64,000 nt of DNA from Tritrichomonas musculus (lineage: Eukaryota; Parabasalia; Tritrichomonadida; Tritrichomonadidae): the NCBI GenBank assembly GCA_039105265.1, contig JAPFFF010000006.1:3968001-4032000 (forward strand), written 5' to 3'. A program made the position numbers and the translations under genes. Numbering within the stretch: the first letter of the stretch is position 1; each line of letters begins with the position of its first letter. Of the stretch, positions 1-9,257 are shown piece after piece. A model generated the notes under the pieces. The model saw nothing but the letters and a program-made list of their open reading frames with translations. It ran no database searches and was not told where the DNA came from.

Positions 1-113
1 TTTTGCGCTAAGAAAAAGTTCATGATTATTTTTCACTCATTCAAATTGTGGAAACTTTTTGACCGAAAAAAAACCAAAATAAACAAAAAAAAATTAAATA
101 TACTATATGAAAA
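1..113. repeat. Direct repeat copy A (partner at 748-860)
   Basis: This stretch matches 748-860 almost base for base at a constant offset of 747, including the A-rich tail that ends in TACTATATGAAAA. It starts at the window edge, so the real repeat may be longer. The two copies bracket the three hairpins at 264-546. No coding potential is seen. Confidence 0.8.
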
Positions 114-120
114 CAAGCGG

Positions 121-151
<31 letters not shown>
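121..151. repeat. Poly-A run
   Basis: About 31 A residues in a row follow the first direct-repeat copy. It may be a simple repeat or the tail of a retroposed sequence; no gene body is visible beside it. Confidence 0.7.
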
Positions 152-153
<2 letters not shown>

Positions 154-263
154 AAGAAAACTAACGCGCGATATAATCATAAATCATTTAATATACTATA
201 ATCATTGAACATACATAAATGTTTTTTGTATTTTGAAATTCAATTAATAATTAATTTCATTTA

Positions 264-300
264 ATGACAACTTTTTGAGCTTTGCTCAAAAAGTTGTCAT
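264..300. repeat. Perfect hairpin, 17-bp stem, TTT loop
   Basis: ATGACAACTTTTTGAGC at 264-280 is exactly complementary to 284-300 across a three-base loop. The inner stem is the same as in the hairpins at 400-426 and 520-546. The repeated core is a pair of facing CTCAAAAAGT words. Confidence 0.85.
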
Positions 301-399
301 TCTTGAGATCTATTAGGTATAATATTTCATTTGTTTTCTTCATGGAAGTTGATTTATGAAAGTTTTGAAAAGAAATCAAATTTGAAAATAATAAAGGGC

Positions 400-426
400 C
401 ACTTTTTGAGCTTCGCTCAAAAAGTG
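400..426. repeat. Perfect hairpin, 12-bp stem, TTC loop
   Basis: CACTTTTTGAGC (400-411), loop TTC, then the complement (415-426). It is base-identical to the hairpin at 520-546, 120 bp downstream, while the sequence between them differs, so the hairpin itself is the repeated unit. Confidence 0.85.
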
Positions 427-519
427 TCCAAGCATAAGATTCATTTTGGTTATGTAAAAACTTGGTTATAGCTGGTTTTGATGTTTGAATATCTGATTTG
501 AGGAAATTGCAAGAAACGC

Positions 520-546
520 CACTTTTTGAGCTTCGCTCAAAAAGTG
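520..546. repeat. Perfect hairpin, 12-bp stem, TTC loop (second copy)
   Basis: This has the same stem and loop as 400-426. The flanks just outside (a CC before and GTGTC after) are shared for a few bases only. Confidence 0.85.
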
Positions 547-747
547 TCTATGCTTTAGATGATAATTGCGTAATAATATATTTTTCTTTCAAGAATATTG
601 TTCTATTTTAAGCAAGTATTCTATAAAAACAAACTATTAAAAGAAATAGAAAAATAATTGAGGGTCAATTTGGTTTCTCTTGTCATAAACATTTTGCATC
701 AAAAAGTTATTTTATTTTTTATCTTTAAGAAAAAGTTATGTTTTATT

Positions 748-860
748 TTTTGCTCCAAGAAAAAGTTCATGATTATTTTTCACTCTATCAAATTGTGGAA
801 ACTTTTTGACCGAAAAAAAATCAAAATAAACAAAAAAAAATTAAATATACTATATGAAAA
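748..860. repeat. Direct repeat copy B (partner at 1-113)
   Basis: See 1-113. A small reading frame runs through this copy, but its lysine/isoleucine-rich product is what A/T-rich repeat DNA gives in any frame and is not supported as a gene. Between here and 1065 only a 16-bp perfect palindrome at 932-947 (GTGGACATATGTCCAC) stands out. Confidence 0.75.
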
Positions 861-1075
861 AAAAGCAATTATTTGACCTTGTATGATCGACATAGCTCAG
901 AAAAATTTTAAAATTTTTTTATTTTGAGAAAGTGGACATATGTCCACAAACTGGACACGTGGACTTTAAAATATTAATTGATCTGGACATTTTGATGTCA
1001 AAATGTCTACTATTTAAAGCCTAGTTTCAAAATCAAAATTTTTTTTAATGGAACATGTTTTATACAATAATTATT

Positions 1076-2049
1076 AGGGATGGGAAACGGGCACCGGGCG
1101 GGCAATGGGCCCGAAATAAACGTACTGCCCGGGCATGCCAGGGCAAATTTACGGGCAAAATGGGCTGCCCGGGCAAAACGGTTATTTACGTTTTTTCGGG
1201 CGAAGCAGTGCCCGTTTCCACTTTTTTGGGCAATTGCCCGGGTCTGCCCATTTTCATAAAAAAGAATTTGGTTAGATTATTTTCCGAATTTTTTTTTTTT
1301 TTTTTTTTTTAGAAAAAAGCATTGACAAAATATACTTTATGAATGATTTTTGTTTTAAAAAATGCATGAATATATTGTATTTTATATTTTAAATATAATT
1401 AAATTAAAAAAATCACATTTACTTATCTGATCACACAAAAATTTCATTTAGATATTATGTCATTAACAAAAAAAAGCAAGTTTAACACAACAGTATAATA
1501 ATATATATGCTATTCTAACTATAAGTTCATAAATAAAACTTTTTGGAACAAATTAAATTTTGAGATATTGAACATAAACTATACAGTTAATGAAATACTT
1601 GTGGGAATAAAAAATTATGCATTTTAAGAATTACAAAAAATCAAAATTTTTAATATAAGCCAAAAAAAGAGTAAAAAAAAGTGATAATATTTTCATTTAA
1701 ACAATTTTATAAAAAAATCATTTTCTTTTTGTTTATAAAAAATGAAAAATAAATTGCAATCATAATGATATGAATAAATATTTTCAACAAGGAATATAGG
1801 TGGAGAAATTGAAAAAAAAAAAAAAAAAAAAAAAAAGATTCGACGAAAATCGAACAAGCAGCTTTTACTATTTCATAAAATTTACGGGCAGGAAAGAAAA
1901 TGATGAACGGGCAATCAATTTAACAATCAAATGGGCAAGAACGAGCAAAAACGGGCAATGTAAAAAAGACGTTTGTGCCCATTCTTGCCCGATGATATGA
2001 CCAATCTGACATTGCCCGGGCACGTTTCGGGCGCCCGTTTCCCATCCCT
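1076..2049. mobile_element. Non-autonomous inverted-repeat DNA transposon with GGGCA-type motif arrays
   Basis: The ends are inverted copies: AGGGATGGGAAACGGGC at the left and its complement at the right, ending at 2049. Both sides are flanked by AATAATTATT (1066-1075 and 2050-2059). That flank is itself palindromic, so it could be a target duplication or the outermost part of the terminal repeat. Inside each end the words GGGCA, CGGGC and CCCGG recur many times, which makes the ends strikingly G+C-rich against an AT-rich middle (1310-1800). There is no transposase frame. The layout resembles non-autonomous hAT elements, which carry subterminal arrays of the transposase-binding word; the family assignment is inference. 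Confidence 0.7.
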
Positions 2050-2147
2050 AATAATTATTGATGATATATACATACTTGATATTTTTTTATGCTTTTCATT
2101 TGAAAATTCTTGAATGGTGATTGATGATGATATAATATAAATATCAT

Positions 2148-3653
2148 GGGGAATCGTATTTTTCTACGCCACTTTTTGAAAACTTTTAAACTTTTTGAAT
2201 ACTTTTTTATACATTTTTTATTCAATTTTTGCTAAATAATGCATAAATATTTAGTTCAAATGGCTTCCCGATTCATCCAGCAATTCAAGGAGCCTGATTC
2301 GGCTTCGCACAGCCCTGTGGTGATCACTGGTGCGTATATTCCTGAAAAATTATGTAAAAATAAAAAAAAATTATATCAAAAAAAGCAAATAGTTATAATT
2401 TTAAGAGAAAATTTAAATTTACGATTTTTTTGGTTAATTTTCTTAACAGTAGAGTACGCCGAAATAGTGAATTGTTATTTGAAAAAAGTATCAATAATGA
2501 AAAAGCATAAGTTATTCCAAAGAAAATAAGTTTTTTATATTCAAACTTGTTAAATAAAGAAAAATAAAACTGTATGAAATAACTCTTCCTTTTTGTTCAA
2601 CGTGAGTTTTTCTAAATAATCAAAAAATTCGATAGGTAATTGTTTTTATTCAAAAAAAAAATTTTTTCAGAAAAGTTTGTTTTTCAAAAAAAACTATTTT
2701 TTTCAATAAATGTTTGTGATTTAGAAAAAATAGTTTTTCCAAGTTTTTTATATGAAATTCGATTTTATTTATTTAATTCAGTATTGAATGAAAAGTCAAA
2801 TAATTTCAGCTCATAATGATCTTATTCTTATTCTTATTTACTTAAAATACCAAAGAATGTAATTTACAATAAATATTGTGTTTATTTTGAATATATTTAT
2901 GATTGGTCATTAATTTTTTAAACATATCATTTTAATTTCGGAATGATCAATATTCTGCTTTAACAAAATGATTTTAAAAAATATATATCAAATAAATTAT
3001 AAACTTTATATAATTGAATTCATTGAATTATTCAAGAACGGGAAATCTATTTTCTTTTTTTCCCCAATTTTTTTATCATATGCCACCTCAACTAACTAAT
3101 ATAACTTCCAACCTGTAATTTTTTGGCCTATTGTTCATAAAAATCATTAATCTGTATTGGTTGGATTAATAGGAAAATTTATTTTTCTAAAGAAACAAAA
3201 ATCGTTTGCCTCATTGGATTATTAAATTTGTAAAACTTATTTTTTTTAGAAAAATATTACTAACAAAATAAACTCAAATACTAAAAAAAGAAGAAACTTG
3301 ATTTTCTAAAAAATATTTTTTATCGAAAATATCATGTTTTTTGTAATTCTCCACTTTTTCTGAAAAAAAGTTAGTTATTGTAAAATATATGATAATATTC
3401 AAAAAACACCAATTTTTCAACAAAAACAAAGTTTTTATTTGGAAATGTTATTAAAAATACAAAAAGAATAGTATACCGAAAATATGGCGCTTTTTTGACT
3501 TTGTTAATTTTTTCAAAAAAGAAAACGCTATTTCGGCGTACTCTAGTGTAAGTTAAATTTCACCTTAAGATGGCGGTTTTTTACTTTCCATGAATAGCTA
3601 CTCATGGATAGAAAAAACATTCAAAAAGTGGCGTAGAAAAAAACGATTGTCCC
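2148..3653. mobile_element. Inverted-repeat DNA transposon with 8-bp target duplication
   Basis: The ends are about 35-bp imperfect inverted repeats that contain TTTTTCTACGCCACTTTTTG at the left and its complement at the right. The element is flanked by the direct repeat AATATCAT at 2140-2147 and 3654-3661. An 8-bp duplication fits hAT or Merlin-type transposases. A second element is nested inside (2452-3543), so the outer element alone is only about 0.4 kb. A slightly richer stretch at 2260-2345 is open in one frame, but I recognise no protein in it. Confidence 0.75.
2452..3543. mobile_element. Nested TA-flanked inverted-repeat element
   Basis: GAGTACGCCGAAATAG begins at 2452 and its exact complement ends at 3543. 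Each end is flanked by TA (2450-2451 and 3544-3545), as expected for a Tc1/mariner-type insertion. The 1.09-kb interior is AT-rich with no transposase frame, so it would be a non-autonomous copy. It lies inside the element at 2148-3653. Confidence 0.6.
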
Positions 3654-3782
3654 AATATCATTGAGTCAACTTAAAGTTTTTATTAATTTATTTGTTAATT
3701 TTTAATTTTAAATAAATATATATGTTATTAATTAAGTATTTTTGTTTTATATTATGAACAGTTTCTTTATATATGAATAGAC

Positions 3783-3787
3783 TTGTT
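3783..3787. repeat. Polinton target-site duplication, left
   Basis: TTGTT directly precedes the left terminal repeat and recurs directly after the right one at 28881-28885. Confidence 0.85.
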
Positions 3788-4036
3788 AGTAGTATACGGT
3801 AGGCCATGCCTTGCACAGCCTACCCTCTTCGCTACGCTCGAGACTACTCCAAGGGCTCCCGCCCCTGGACCCCATTCAAAAAGCCAGACATTCAAAAAGT
3901 TCTATCGTTCACGTATTCAAAAAGTTAACGATTCAAAAAGTTTCCTGTTCAAAAAGTTCTCTTCACAAAAAGTTTGTCATTAATGACTACAAAAAAATAT
4001 TTACCACGATTGAAATGTACCCGACGCTAAATCCAG
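3788..4036 (+). repeat. Polinton left terminal inverted repeat (249 bp)
   Basis: It matches the complement of 28632-28880 over its full length with only about three differences. The outer third is G+C-rich; the inner part repeats the word ATTCAAAAAGTT several times. The first gene's likely start codon (4015) lies inside it. Confidence 0.95.
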
Positions 4037-5331
4037 CTGAAGAGCAAACACCGATTGCCATTGAATATGCCTACTTTTTAGAAGATGGACAACAAGACCC
4101 TAGCAAACCAAACAGATATTACTTTAATTTCCCGCAAGAATGGTGTACATCAAATAGAGGGGAATCAATTATTGGGGTGAGAAATATTTTTATGTTAGCC
4201 AGAAGTAGAAAGATAGAATTTACTCTTGGAGTAAGAAAATATAGACGAGACGAATATGATAAACTTAAGCATGATAATCCCCTATTTTCATATGAACAAT
4301 TATGGAAGTATCTTGAAGATGACCATAAGAGTGAAGTATTTATCAGTATAAACTCGTGGTTGAATCGTGAAAATGATTTTAGTGAGGTGTGGAATGATAT
4401 ACAATCTGCTATTGAAGCCAAATTTGTTGAGTTTAATATTGAAGCAGATAAAATCAATAAAGACCACAATTTCAATTTAGATAACCAAGAACTAAAATTA
4501 AGCACCAAATATTCTAATTTAATTACAGAATATCAAAATTTGCAAAAAGAAATAGAAGACCTCACAAATAAAATATTTAATGAGAAAGATGACACAGTTA
4601 AAGCTGAGCTACAAAAAGAATTAGATAAAAAGAATGATGAAGATAAAATAAATATAGCCACTAGATATAATGTTCAAAAAGAAATGGAAAGAATTAGAGA
4701 AGAAATCAAATTAAATGAATTGAAGCCCACATTCCATGAAGAAAAAACTGGCTTAAGACGAAGGGATGTCCAAACAGATGGCTTTTATGATTATGAAAAT
4801 AATATGTTCTATGAAATCTTTTATTCACCAACTAATGGTGAACAAGTCAAAGATAGTAAATATAAAAACTATTATGTGGACCTATCGATTAGCTTTAGAG
4901 TTAGACCACCAAATAATAAATCTCCATATCGACGATTTGATTTTGATGATGTTTATAATATTGGTTATGAGCCATTCAATAACCATCCAGAGGATTTCAT
5001 GGATTTAAGCAAACCAGTCAAAGATAAAGATGGAAATATCATTAGGTATGAAGGCAAGTGGATGAGAGAGCTAAGATTCAAAAATGTATGGGATAGGCAT
5101 TCTTGTGCTGTATATTCATCAATAGCAGAACAATCAAATAAATATTATTTAGGTAATAGTCAGATATATTTCAACCCTATCAAATACTTTAAGCTGAACT
5201 CAACAGACCAAAGATTTTGGATAGAATTCTATTCAGGCCGACATAATAACATTCCAGTCATAGTGCCAAATAATGAATCATTTAAAATCGAAATGCAATT
5301 CATGCCATACAAGAAGATGCTTTACATTTAA
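4015..5331 (+). CDS. Polinton protein, candidate structural (438 aa)
   Basis: I do not recognise the family with certainty. The open frame continues upstream to 3811 through the terminal repeat, but the Met at 4015 gives a sensible start (MYPTLNPAEEQ) and the upstream part would encode only the repeat. The product has a polar N-terminal part, a long charged coiled-coil-like stretch at about residues 145-250 (many Glu/Lys/Leu), and a C-terminal half with beta-rich, aromatic segments ending in FKIEMQFMPYKKML. It is the first gene of the rightward cluster, 10 bp before the integrase. Its position and composition would suit a virion or DNA-handling protein, but that is inference. The start and first seven codons lie in the left terminal repeat, so the same codons exist mirrored at the far end. 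Confidence 0.65.
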   Translation: MYPTLNPAEEQTPIAIEYAYFLEDGQQDPSKPNRYYFNFPQEWCTSNRGESIIGVRNIFMLARSRKIEFTLGVRKYRRDEYDKLKHDNPLFSYEQLWKYLEDDHKSEVFISINSWLNRENDFSEVWNDIQSAIEAKFVEFNIEADKINKDHNFNLDNQELKLSTKYSNLITEYQNLQKEIEDLTNKIFNEKDDTVKAELQKELDKKNDEDKINIATRYNVQKEMERIREEIKLNELKPTFHEEKTGLRRRDVQTDGFYDYENNMFYEIFYSPTNGEQVKDSKYKNYYVDLSISFRVRPPNNKSPYRRFDFDDVYNIGYEPFNNHPEDFMDLSKPVKDKDGNIIRYEGKWMRELRFKNVWDRHSCAVYSSIAEQSNKYYLGNSQIYFNPIKYFKLNSTDQRFWIEFYSGRHNNIPVIVPNNESFKIEMQFMPYKKMLYI

Positions 5332-5341
5332 ATGAATTAAA

Positions 5342-6418
5342 ATGACTTACAAGACAATAGATGAGTTATTTAAGAAATTTCCGTGGAAGACACCATCTAA
5401 ATTTGTCCCTCTTGCAAAACGCTATGGATTCACAGAGGAGGCAGCATTAAATTATTTAAAGAAAGTGGTTCATGATGTTAAAGTACCAAAGGCAAAATTC
5501 ATGAACATCTATTCGAAGCATTCGGGTGGATACCAAATGGACACATTCATAAATGACAAAACCAAGGATGGATTAAATTACCTGATGCTAATTAATATTA
5601 ACACGAGAAAAGCATATAGCTATCCAATGAAGGGGAAGGGTGCAAAAGAAGTAGCAAAGGCTCTTAACAAATTTTTTGAAGAAGAACCAGATGTCTATTC
5701 TATAACATCAGACCAAGATGCAGCTTATTTGTCCAATGATGTATTACAACTAATGAAATCAAATGACATAATATACAATACAACAGAAGACAATAACCAT
5801 AATGTGCTAGGCATTATAAATAGATTCATGAGAACCATAAGAGATATGGTAGGTGAGAATAGATATATTGGAGAACAAGAAATGAAAGGATTAATAGATT
5901 CCTACAATAAATCTCCCCACAGGTCACTAGACTATAAAATACCAAATGAAATGACAGAAAAAGATGAAAAAGAATATGTAAAAACCAAATCACAAAATAA
6001 TCCCTATGATTTCAAACCAAATGATAGAGTTAGAATTATTCAAGCTAAGGAACCATTTTCGAAGCGCAGAAATAGGGTCAGTAAAGAAGCATACATAGTT
6101 GATTCCAAGGCTGGAAATCAATTTATAGTTAAGTCCAAAGATGAATCAATTGACAAGCTGCCAGGATACAGACTAATAAAAACACAAAATAAAAATATAG
6201 CGCAAACACTAAAGGGAGGCAAGAGAGGTATTGTGGAAAAAATTATATCATATGATGCAGCTAAGAATAAATATAAAATAAAATATAGCGAGGGAACAGA
6301 AGATGTAATTCCAGCTAAAAATTTACGAGAGGGAGCACCAACTAAATTATCCAATCTTGAGATGGATTACTGGTCAAAACAAAAAAATATTCCAAATAAT
6401 ATCAGGAAATGGATTTAA
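5342..6418 (+). CDS. Polinton integrase (RNase H fold, retroviral-like)
   Basis: At 358 aa this fits the c-integrase of Mavericks, which joins the linear element to target DNA and produces the short target duplication. An N-terminal helical part (1-60) is followed by an RNase H-like core with acidic residues at Asp67 (GGYQMDTF) and Asp124 (SITSDQDA), then the conserved stretch HNVLGIINRFMRTIRDM around 155-170 and an SPHRSL segment typical of this family. The C-terminal part (about 215-330) contains an SH3/chromo-like region, KGGKRGIVEKI. The gene lies 10 bp after the first gene and 10 bp before the ATPase. The family call is secure from the order of motifs and from context. Confidence 0.9.
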   Translation: MTYKTIDELFKKFPWKTPSKFVPLAKRYGFTEEAALNYLKKVVHDVKVPKAKFMNIYSKHSGGYQMDTFINDKTKDGLNYLMLININTRKAYSYPMKGKGAKEVAKALNKFFEEEPDVYSITSDQDAAYLSNDVLQLMKSNDIIYNTTEDNNHNVLGIINRFMRTIRDMVGENRYIGEQEMKGLIDSYNKSPHRSLDYKIPNEMTEKDEKEYVKTKSQNNPYDFKPNDRVRIIQAKEPFSKRRNRVSKEAYIVDSKAGNQFIVKSKDESIDKLPGYRLIKTQNKNIAQTLKGGKRGIVEKIISYDAAKNKYKIKYSEGTEDVIPAKNLREGAPTKLSNLEMDYWSKQKNIPNNIRKWI

Positions 6419-6428
6419 CCACAAATAA

Positions 6429-7286
6429 ATGTCTAAACAAATAATGAAAGAAGTGGAAACTTTAATACAAAAGACAATGAAGAAAAACCAGAAAGAAATA
6501 GAAGCCGCGTTAATGAAACCATTACATCCATCCTATCCATTTAGCACTAATGGTATCTATTTTCTTATAGGCAAACCAGGTGCAGGAAAGAGTTATTGGA
6601 TATGGAAACACATTTTAATCACAGAGAGATTATTTAAGCATCCATACTACCAAAAAATTATCTTCTGCTCAACAAGCGGCAAGATGGACAAAACTGCAGA
6701 AGCGATGAGTAAAAATGTAAAGACACCAATTGTATATCTTAACGAAGCAGAATTAATGGATTACCTAAAAAAGCATCTAAAGAGAAAGATAAAATATTAT
6801 GCAATGGTAAAGCATGTATTATCAAGAATGAAAGAAACAAATGAAGAAATGCAGAGACTAATAAATAAGCACTCTCTTCAAGAAATAGATGATAGAATAG
6901 TATATATAGCAAACAAGTTAGTAAAATATCAAACTTCATCATATCCATACAACACCCTGATAATATTAGATGACTGTGCAGGAAGTGATTTATTGACACA
7001 TAACAATACTGAATTCTTAAGACTACTGACCAAAACGAGACACTATAATATTACTTGTATTATGGCTATTCAAACAATTAGATTTGTCCATATAAATGCC
7101 AAAAGATTGGCTACAGATTTAATATGTTATAGTGGATATTCAGAAGAAGATTTTACATCTTTGCTTCAACAAACGAATAACAATCTAAATATCAAAAAGA
7201 CGGTTAAAGAATATTTGCAGCATAGAGAACCTCACGATAAATTTATTTGCAATATAACAGCCAACAAATATTACTTTGAGTCATAG
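6429..7286 (+). CDS. Polinton DNA-packaging ATPase (A32/FtsK-HerA type)
   Basis: The 285-aa P-loop ATPase has a Walker A motif GKPGAGKS at residues 48-55 and a Walker B motif LIILDD at about 177-182. A downstream TRHYNITCIMAIQT segment with a conserved Gln is the sensor typical of the FtsK/HerA-related packaging ATPases of Polintons, virophages and NCLDVs. In those viruses it pumps DNA into preformed capsids. The length is normal for the family. The start codon follows the integrase stop by 10 bp and is preceded by AAATA. Its presence beside capsid candidates supports a virus-like lifestyle for the element. Confidence 0.92.
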   Translation: MSKQIMKEVETLIQKTMKKNQKEIEAALMKPLHPSYPFSTNGIYFLIGKPGAGKSYWIWKHILITERLFKHPYYQKIIFCSTSGKMDKTAEAMSKNVKTPIVYLNEAELMDYLKKHLKRKIKYYAMVKHVLSRMKETNEEMQRLINKHSLQEIDDRIVYIANKLVKYQTSSYPYNTLIILDDCAGSDLLTHNNTEFLRLLTKTRHYNITCIMAIQTIRFVHINAKRLATDLICYSGYSEEDFTSLLQQTNNNLNIKKTVKEYLQHREPHDKFICNITANKYYFES

Positions 7287-7301
7287 TTTTATTTATAATA
7301 A

Positions 7302-7805
7302 ATGCCGTCAGGAACTATTGATTCTGGAAAATATATTCAATCTACAGCACCACCAGATTCTGGTGGTGGTACTTTTGGAAGATTTATGAGAGGAGTTAAA
7401 GATGCAACAAATTGGGTTTGGAATAATAAAGCAGAGATATTAAAAACAGGAGGAGAAGCAGTTAAAGATATTGGAGCAACAATAGGGAATCCTATTTTAA
7501 TGGCCGCAGGAGCAGGTGCACAGGCAGCAGGTAATGGTTTAGAGAGAATGGAAAACAGAACAAAAAAAAGTGAGTTGGAAAAATTATTAGAGGAAAGGAA
7601 TGGTCGTCTATTTGGAAACAAATATGTAGCCTATTCTGATTTTCCACGTATTCATTATGGAAGGAAACCAACAGCATTATATCAGAAAAGAAATATGTTT
7701 GATGATGGAGAAGAAGCAAAAATAGAACAATTGAAGAGGAAAATAGAGTATCAACAAAGACAGGGCTCGACAAGTAGTAAAAAGAAAAAGAAATCAAAGA
7801 AGTGA
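7302..7805 (+). CDS. Polinton small basic protein 1 (167 aa)
   Basis: The family is unknown. The protein has a Gly/Ser-rich N-terminus, then WVWNNKAEILKTGGEAVKDIG, an Ala/Gly-rich amphipathic stretch (about 65-85), a charged helix, the signature FPRIHYGRKP (about 112-121), and a strongly basic Lys/Ser tail. The next gene (7834-8523) has the same modules in the same order, so the two are paralogues. A basic tail suggests DNA or membrane contact inside a particle, and the amphipathic Ala/Gly helix could be lytic, as in adenovirus pVI; both are guesses. The gene starts 15 bp after the ATPase stop in an AATAAATG context. Confidence 0.75.
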   Translation: MPSGTIDSGKYIQSTAPPDSGGGTFGRFMRGVKDATNWVWNNKAEILKTGGEAVKDIGATIGNPILMAAGAGAQAAGNGLERMENRTKKSELEKLLEERNGRLFGNKYVAYSDFPRIHYGRKPTALYQKRNMFDDGEEAKIEQLKRKIEYQQRQGSTSSKKKKKSKK

Positions 7806-7833
7806 GCCCGCAGTCAATTTTGTTTCCAATTAA

Positions 7834-8523
7834 ATGTCTTTTGAGTTATTTAGTGTTGGAAGTCCACCTACTCTACGAAGTGATGGAACAGAAGAACCAA
7901 TTGGAGGGATAAGTGATAAAATATCAAATATGATAAGTAATGCATATAACAAATTAACTGGAAGAAAATCTAGTGAAGAACCTCCTCCATTTGCAAAGCA
8001 AGCATCTGCTCCGCAGGCTATACCACCTCCTACACCAGCTCCACCTCCAGTACCACCTCCTATGACTACTACAAAAACAAATTCAGAAGGGATAGTAGGG
8101 AAGTTTATGAACAAAATAAATAGAGCATATGATAAAATCACAGATGGAAAGTCAAAAAATAATGATGAAGAGGTAAAGAAAGCAAAGGATAGATTAAAAT
8201 GGGCATGGGATAATAAAGGCGAGATATTTAAAACTGGTGGTGAAATCGCAGAAGCTATAGGTGAAGCAACTGATAATAAATATTTAAAGGCAGGAGCCAA
8301 AACAATGAACACAATAGGAAATGGTTTCGAGAGAATAGAAAACAAAGATAGGGAGAAAGAATTGAAAATGAAATTAGGAGACTTAAATAGAGATATATTA
8401 GGTAATTACTATCTAAATTATTTGAACTATCCACGTATTCATTATTCAAGAAAGCCGGCTAGCTATAAAATATATCGAAACAAAAAATATGCTATCAAAA
8501 GACGAAGAAAAGCAAGAAGGTGA
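7834..8523 (+). CDS. Polinton small basic protein 2 (229 aa), paralogue of protein 1
   Basis: It shares WAWDNKGEIFKTGGEIAEAIG, a GNGFERIENK helix and YPRIHYSRKP with the upstream 167-aa protein, in the same order and spacing, so it arose by tandem duplication. It differs by an N-terminal addition of about 60 residues with a poly-proline linker (PPPTPAPPPVPPP, about residues 66-78) and a tail that is Arg/Lys-rich (KRRRKARR). The proline linker suggests a flexible tether. Function is unknown; a minor virion or core protein is the simplest guess. The gene lies 28 bp after the paralogue. Confidence 0.75.
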   Translation: MSFELFSVGSPPTLRSDGTEEPIGGISDKISNMISNAYNKLTGRKSSEEPPPFAKQASAPQAIPPPTPAPPPVPPPMTTTKTNSEGIVGKFMNKINRAYDKITDGKSKNNDEEVKKAKDRLKWAWDNKGEIFKTGGEIAEAIGEATDNKYLKAGAKTMNTIGNGFERIENKDREKELKMKLGDLNRDILGNYYLNYLNYPRIHYSRKPASYKIYRNKKYAIKRRRKARR

Positions 8524-8582
8524 AAACTCAAACAAATTCATGTAATAGCAAGCAAATATAAACATTTTTTTAAAGCTCATAA

Positions 8583-9239
8583 ATGAGCAAAAGAGTGCCT
8601 CAAAGCAAAAGATTACAAGTGATACAAAAATGGTTAAATGGTAGAGATGATGAAGAATATGAAGTTTTTCCTACTAAAACAGAAGGAAAATATATAGTTA
8701 GACCTCGTAAGGAACCATTAAATAAACCACCAGTTGAACCCCCAAGTGAACCAGCAGCTACTGAACCACAAGATGAAGAACCAACAGTAGAGTCTACAGA
8801 GGAACCTCCTGTAAAGCCACTACCACTTGCTCTTCAGCGAGGGTCTGCTCTGCAGCCGAAAAAAATCACTAGAACAAAATCACAAGCGCAATCTCCACAA
8901 ATTTATTCGCGCAGTGAAGTTGGCTTTGCCAACGAAGCTGCGAGCACTCGCTGCCTCCGACAAGCGGAGGATCCAACAATAAATATCGAGATATTAAATC
9001 AATTAAAGCTATTGGGAGAAGAATTCAAAAATGAAAGGGCTAAGAAAGAACAAAAAAAGATGATTAAAGAAGTGGTGCAAAAACAAATGAGAAAGCCATA
9101 TTATCAGTATACCCAGCCACAATATATTCAGGAGCCCAACGACATAGAAGAACCAGAAGAGCCTGCTCCTCCCCCACCTCAAATTCAGCCTCAGCCTATT
9201 CGTAGAAGACGTAATAATATTTTCTCTGATATGTGTTGA
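8583..9239 (+). CDS. Polinton Pro/Glu-rich protein (218 aa)
   Basis: No family is recognised. Residues 40-80 are Pro/Glu-rich (disordered), a central part (about 95-130) is encoded by a run of small hairpins, 140-165 is a charged helix (EEFKNERAKKEQKKMIKEVVQKQ), and the C-terminus is Pro/Gln-rich ending in RRRRNNIFSDMC. It lies 18 bp before the capsid gene. A seven-T run ends 11 bp before the ATG, the promoter-like feature shared with other genes of the element. The hairpin-encoded stretch reads SEVGFANEAASTRCLRQAED and looks like inserted sequence rather than part of an old fold. Confidence 0.7.
   Translation: MSKRVPQSKRLQVIQKWLNGRDDEEYEVFPTKTEGKYIVRPRKEPLNKPPVEPPSEPAATEPQDEEPTVESTEEPPVKPLPLALQRGSALQPKKITRTKSQAQSPQIYSRSEVGFANEAASTRCLRQAEDPTINIEILNQLKLLGEEFKNERAKKEQKKMIKEVVQKQMRKPYYQYTQPQYIQEPNDIEEPEEPAPPPPQIQPQPIRRRRNNIFSDMC
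8919..8970. repeat. Three small hairpins in a row inside a reading frame
   Basis: GTTGGC-TTT-GCCAAC (8919-8933), GCGAG-CA-CTCGC (8940-8951) and CCTCCG-ACAAG-CGGAGG (8954-8970) are adjacent, each with a short loop. They are much richer in G+C than the gene around them and keep the frame open. The architecture matches hairpins in host spacers and in other Polinton genes. Confidence 0.75.
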
Positions 9240-9257
9240 AATTTTATTTTTTTATAA

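Noticed and set aside
658-876. Lys/Ile/Phe-rich 72-codon frame
   Set aside because: It lies in a direct repeat and a T/A-rich stretch; the composition is what AT-rich DNA gives in any frame.
1055-1312. 85-codon frame with Gly/Arg/Lys-rich product
   Set aside because: It is only the left motif array of an inverted-repeat element read in one frame and ends in a poly-T run.
2239-2529. 96-codon frame with a more normal first part
   Set aside because: The first 35 codons look better than average, but the frame runs across the junction of two nested elements, so it cannot be an intact host gene.
3811-4014. N-terminal extension of the first Polinton gene
   Set aside because: It would encode only the terminal repeat; the same words appear mirrored at the other end. 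The Met at 4015 is preferred.
7830-8345. Long frame on the minus strand
   Set aside because: It is the shadow of the 229-aa gene on the plus strand, whose paralogue supports the plus frame.
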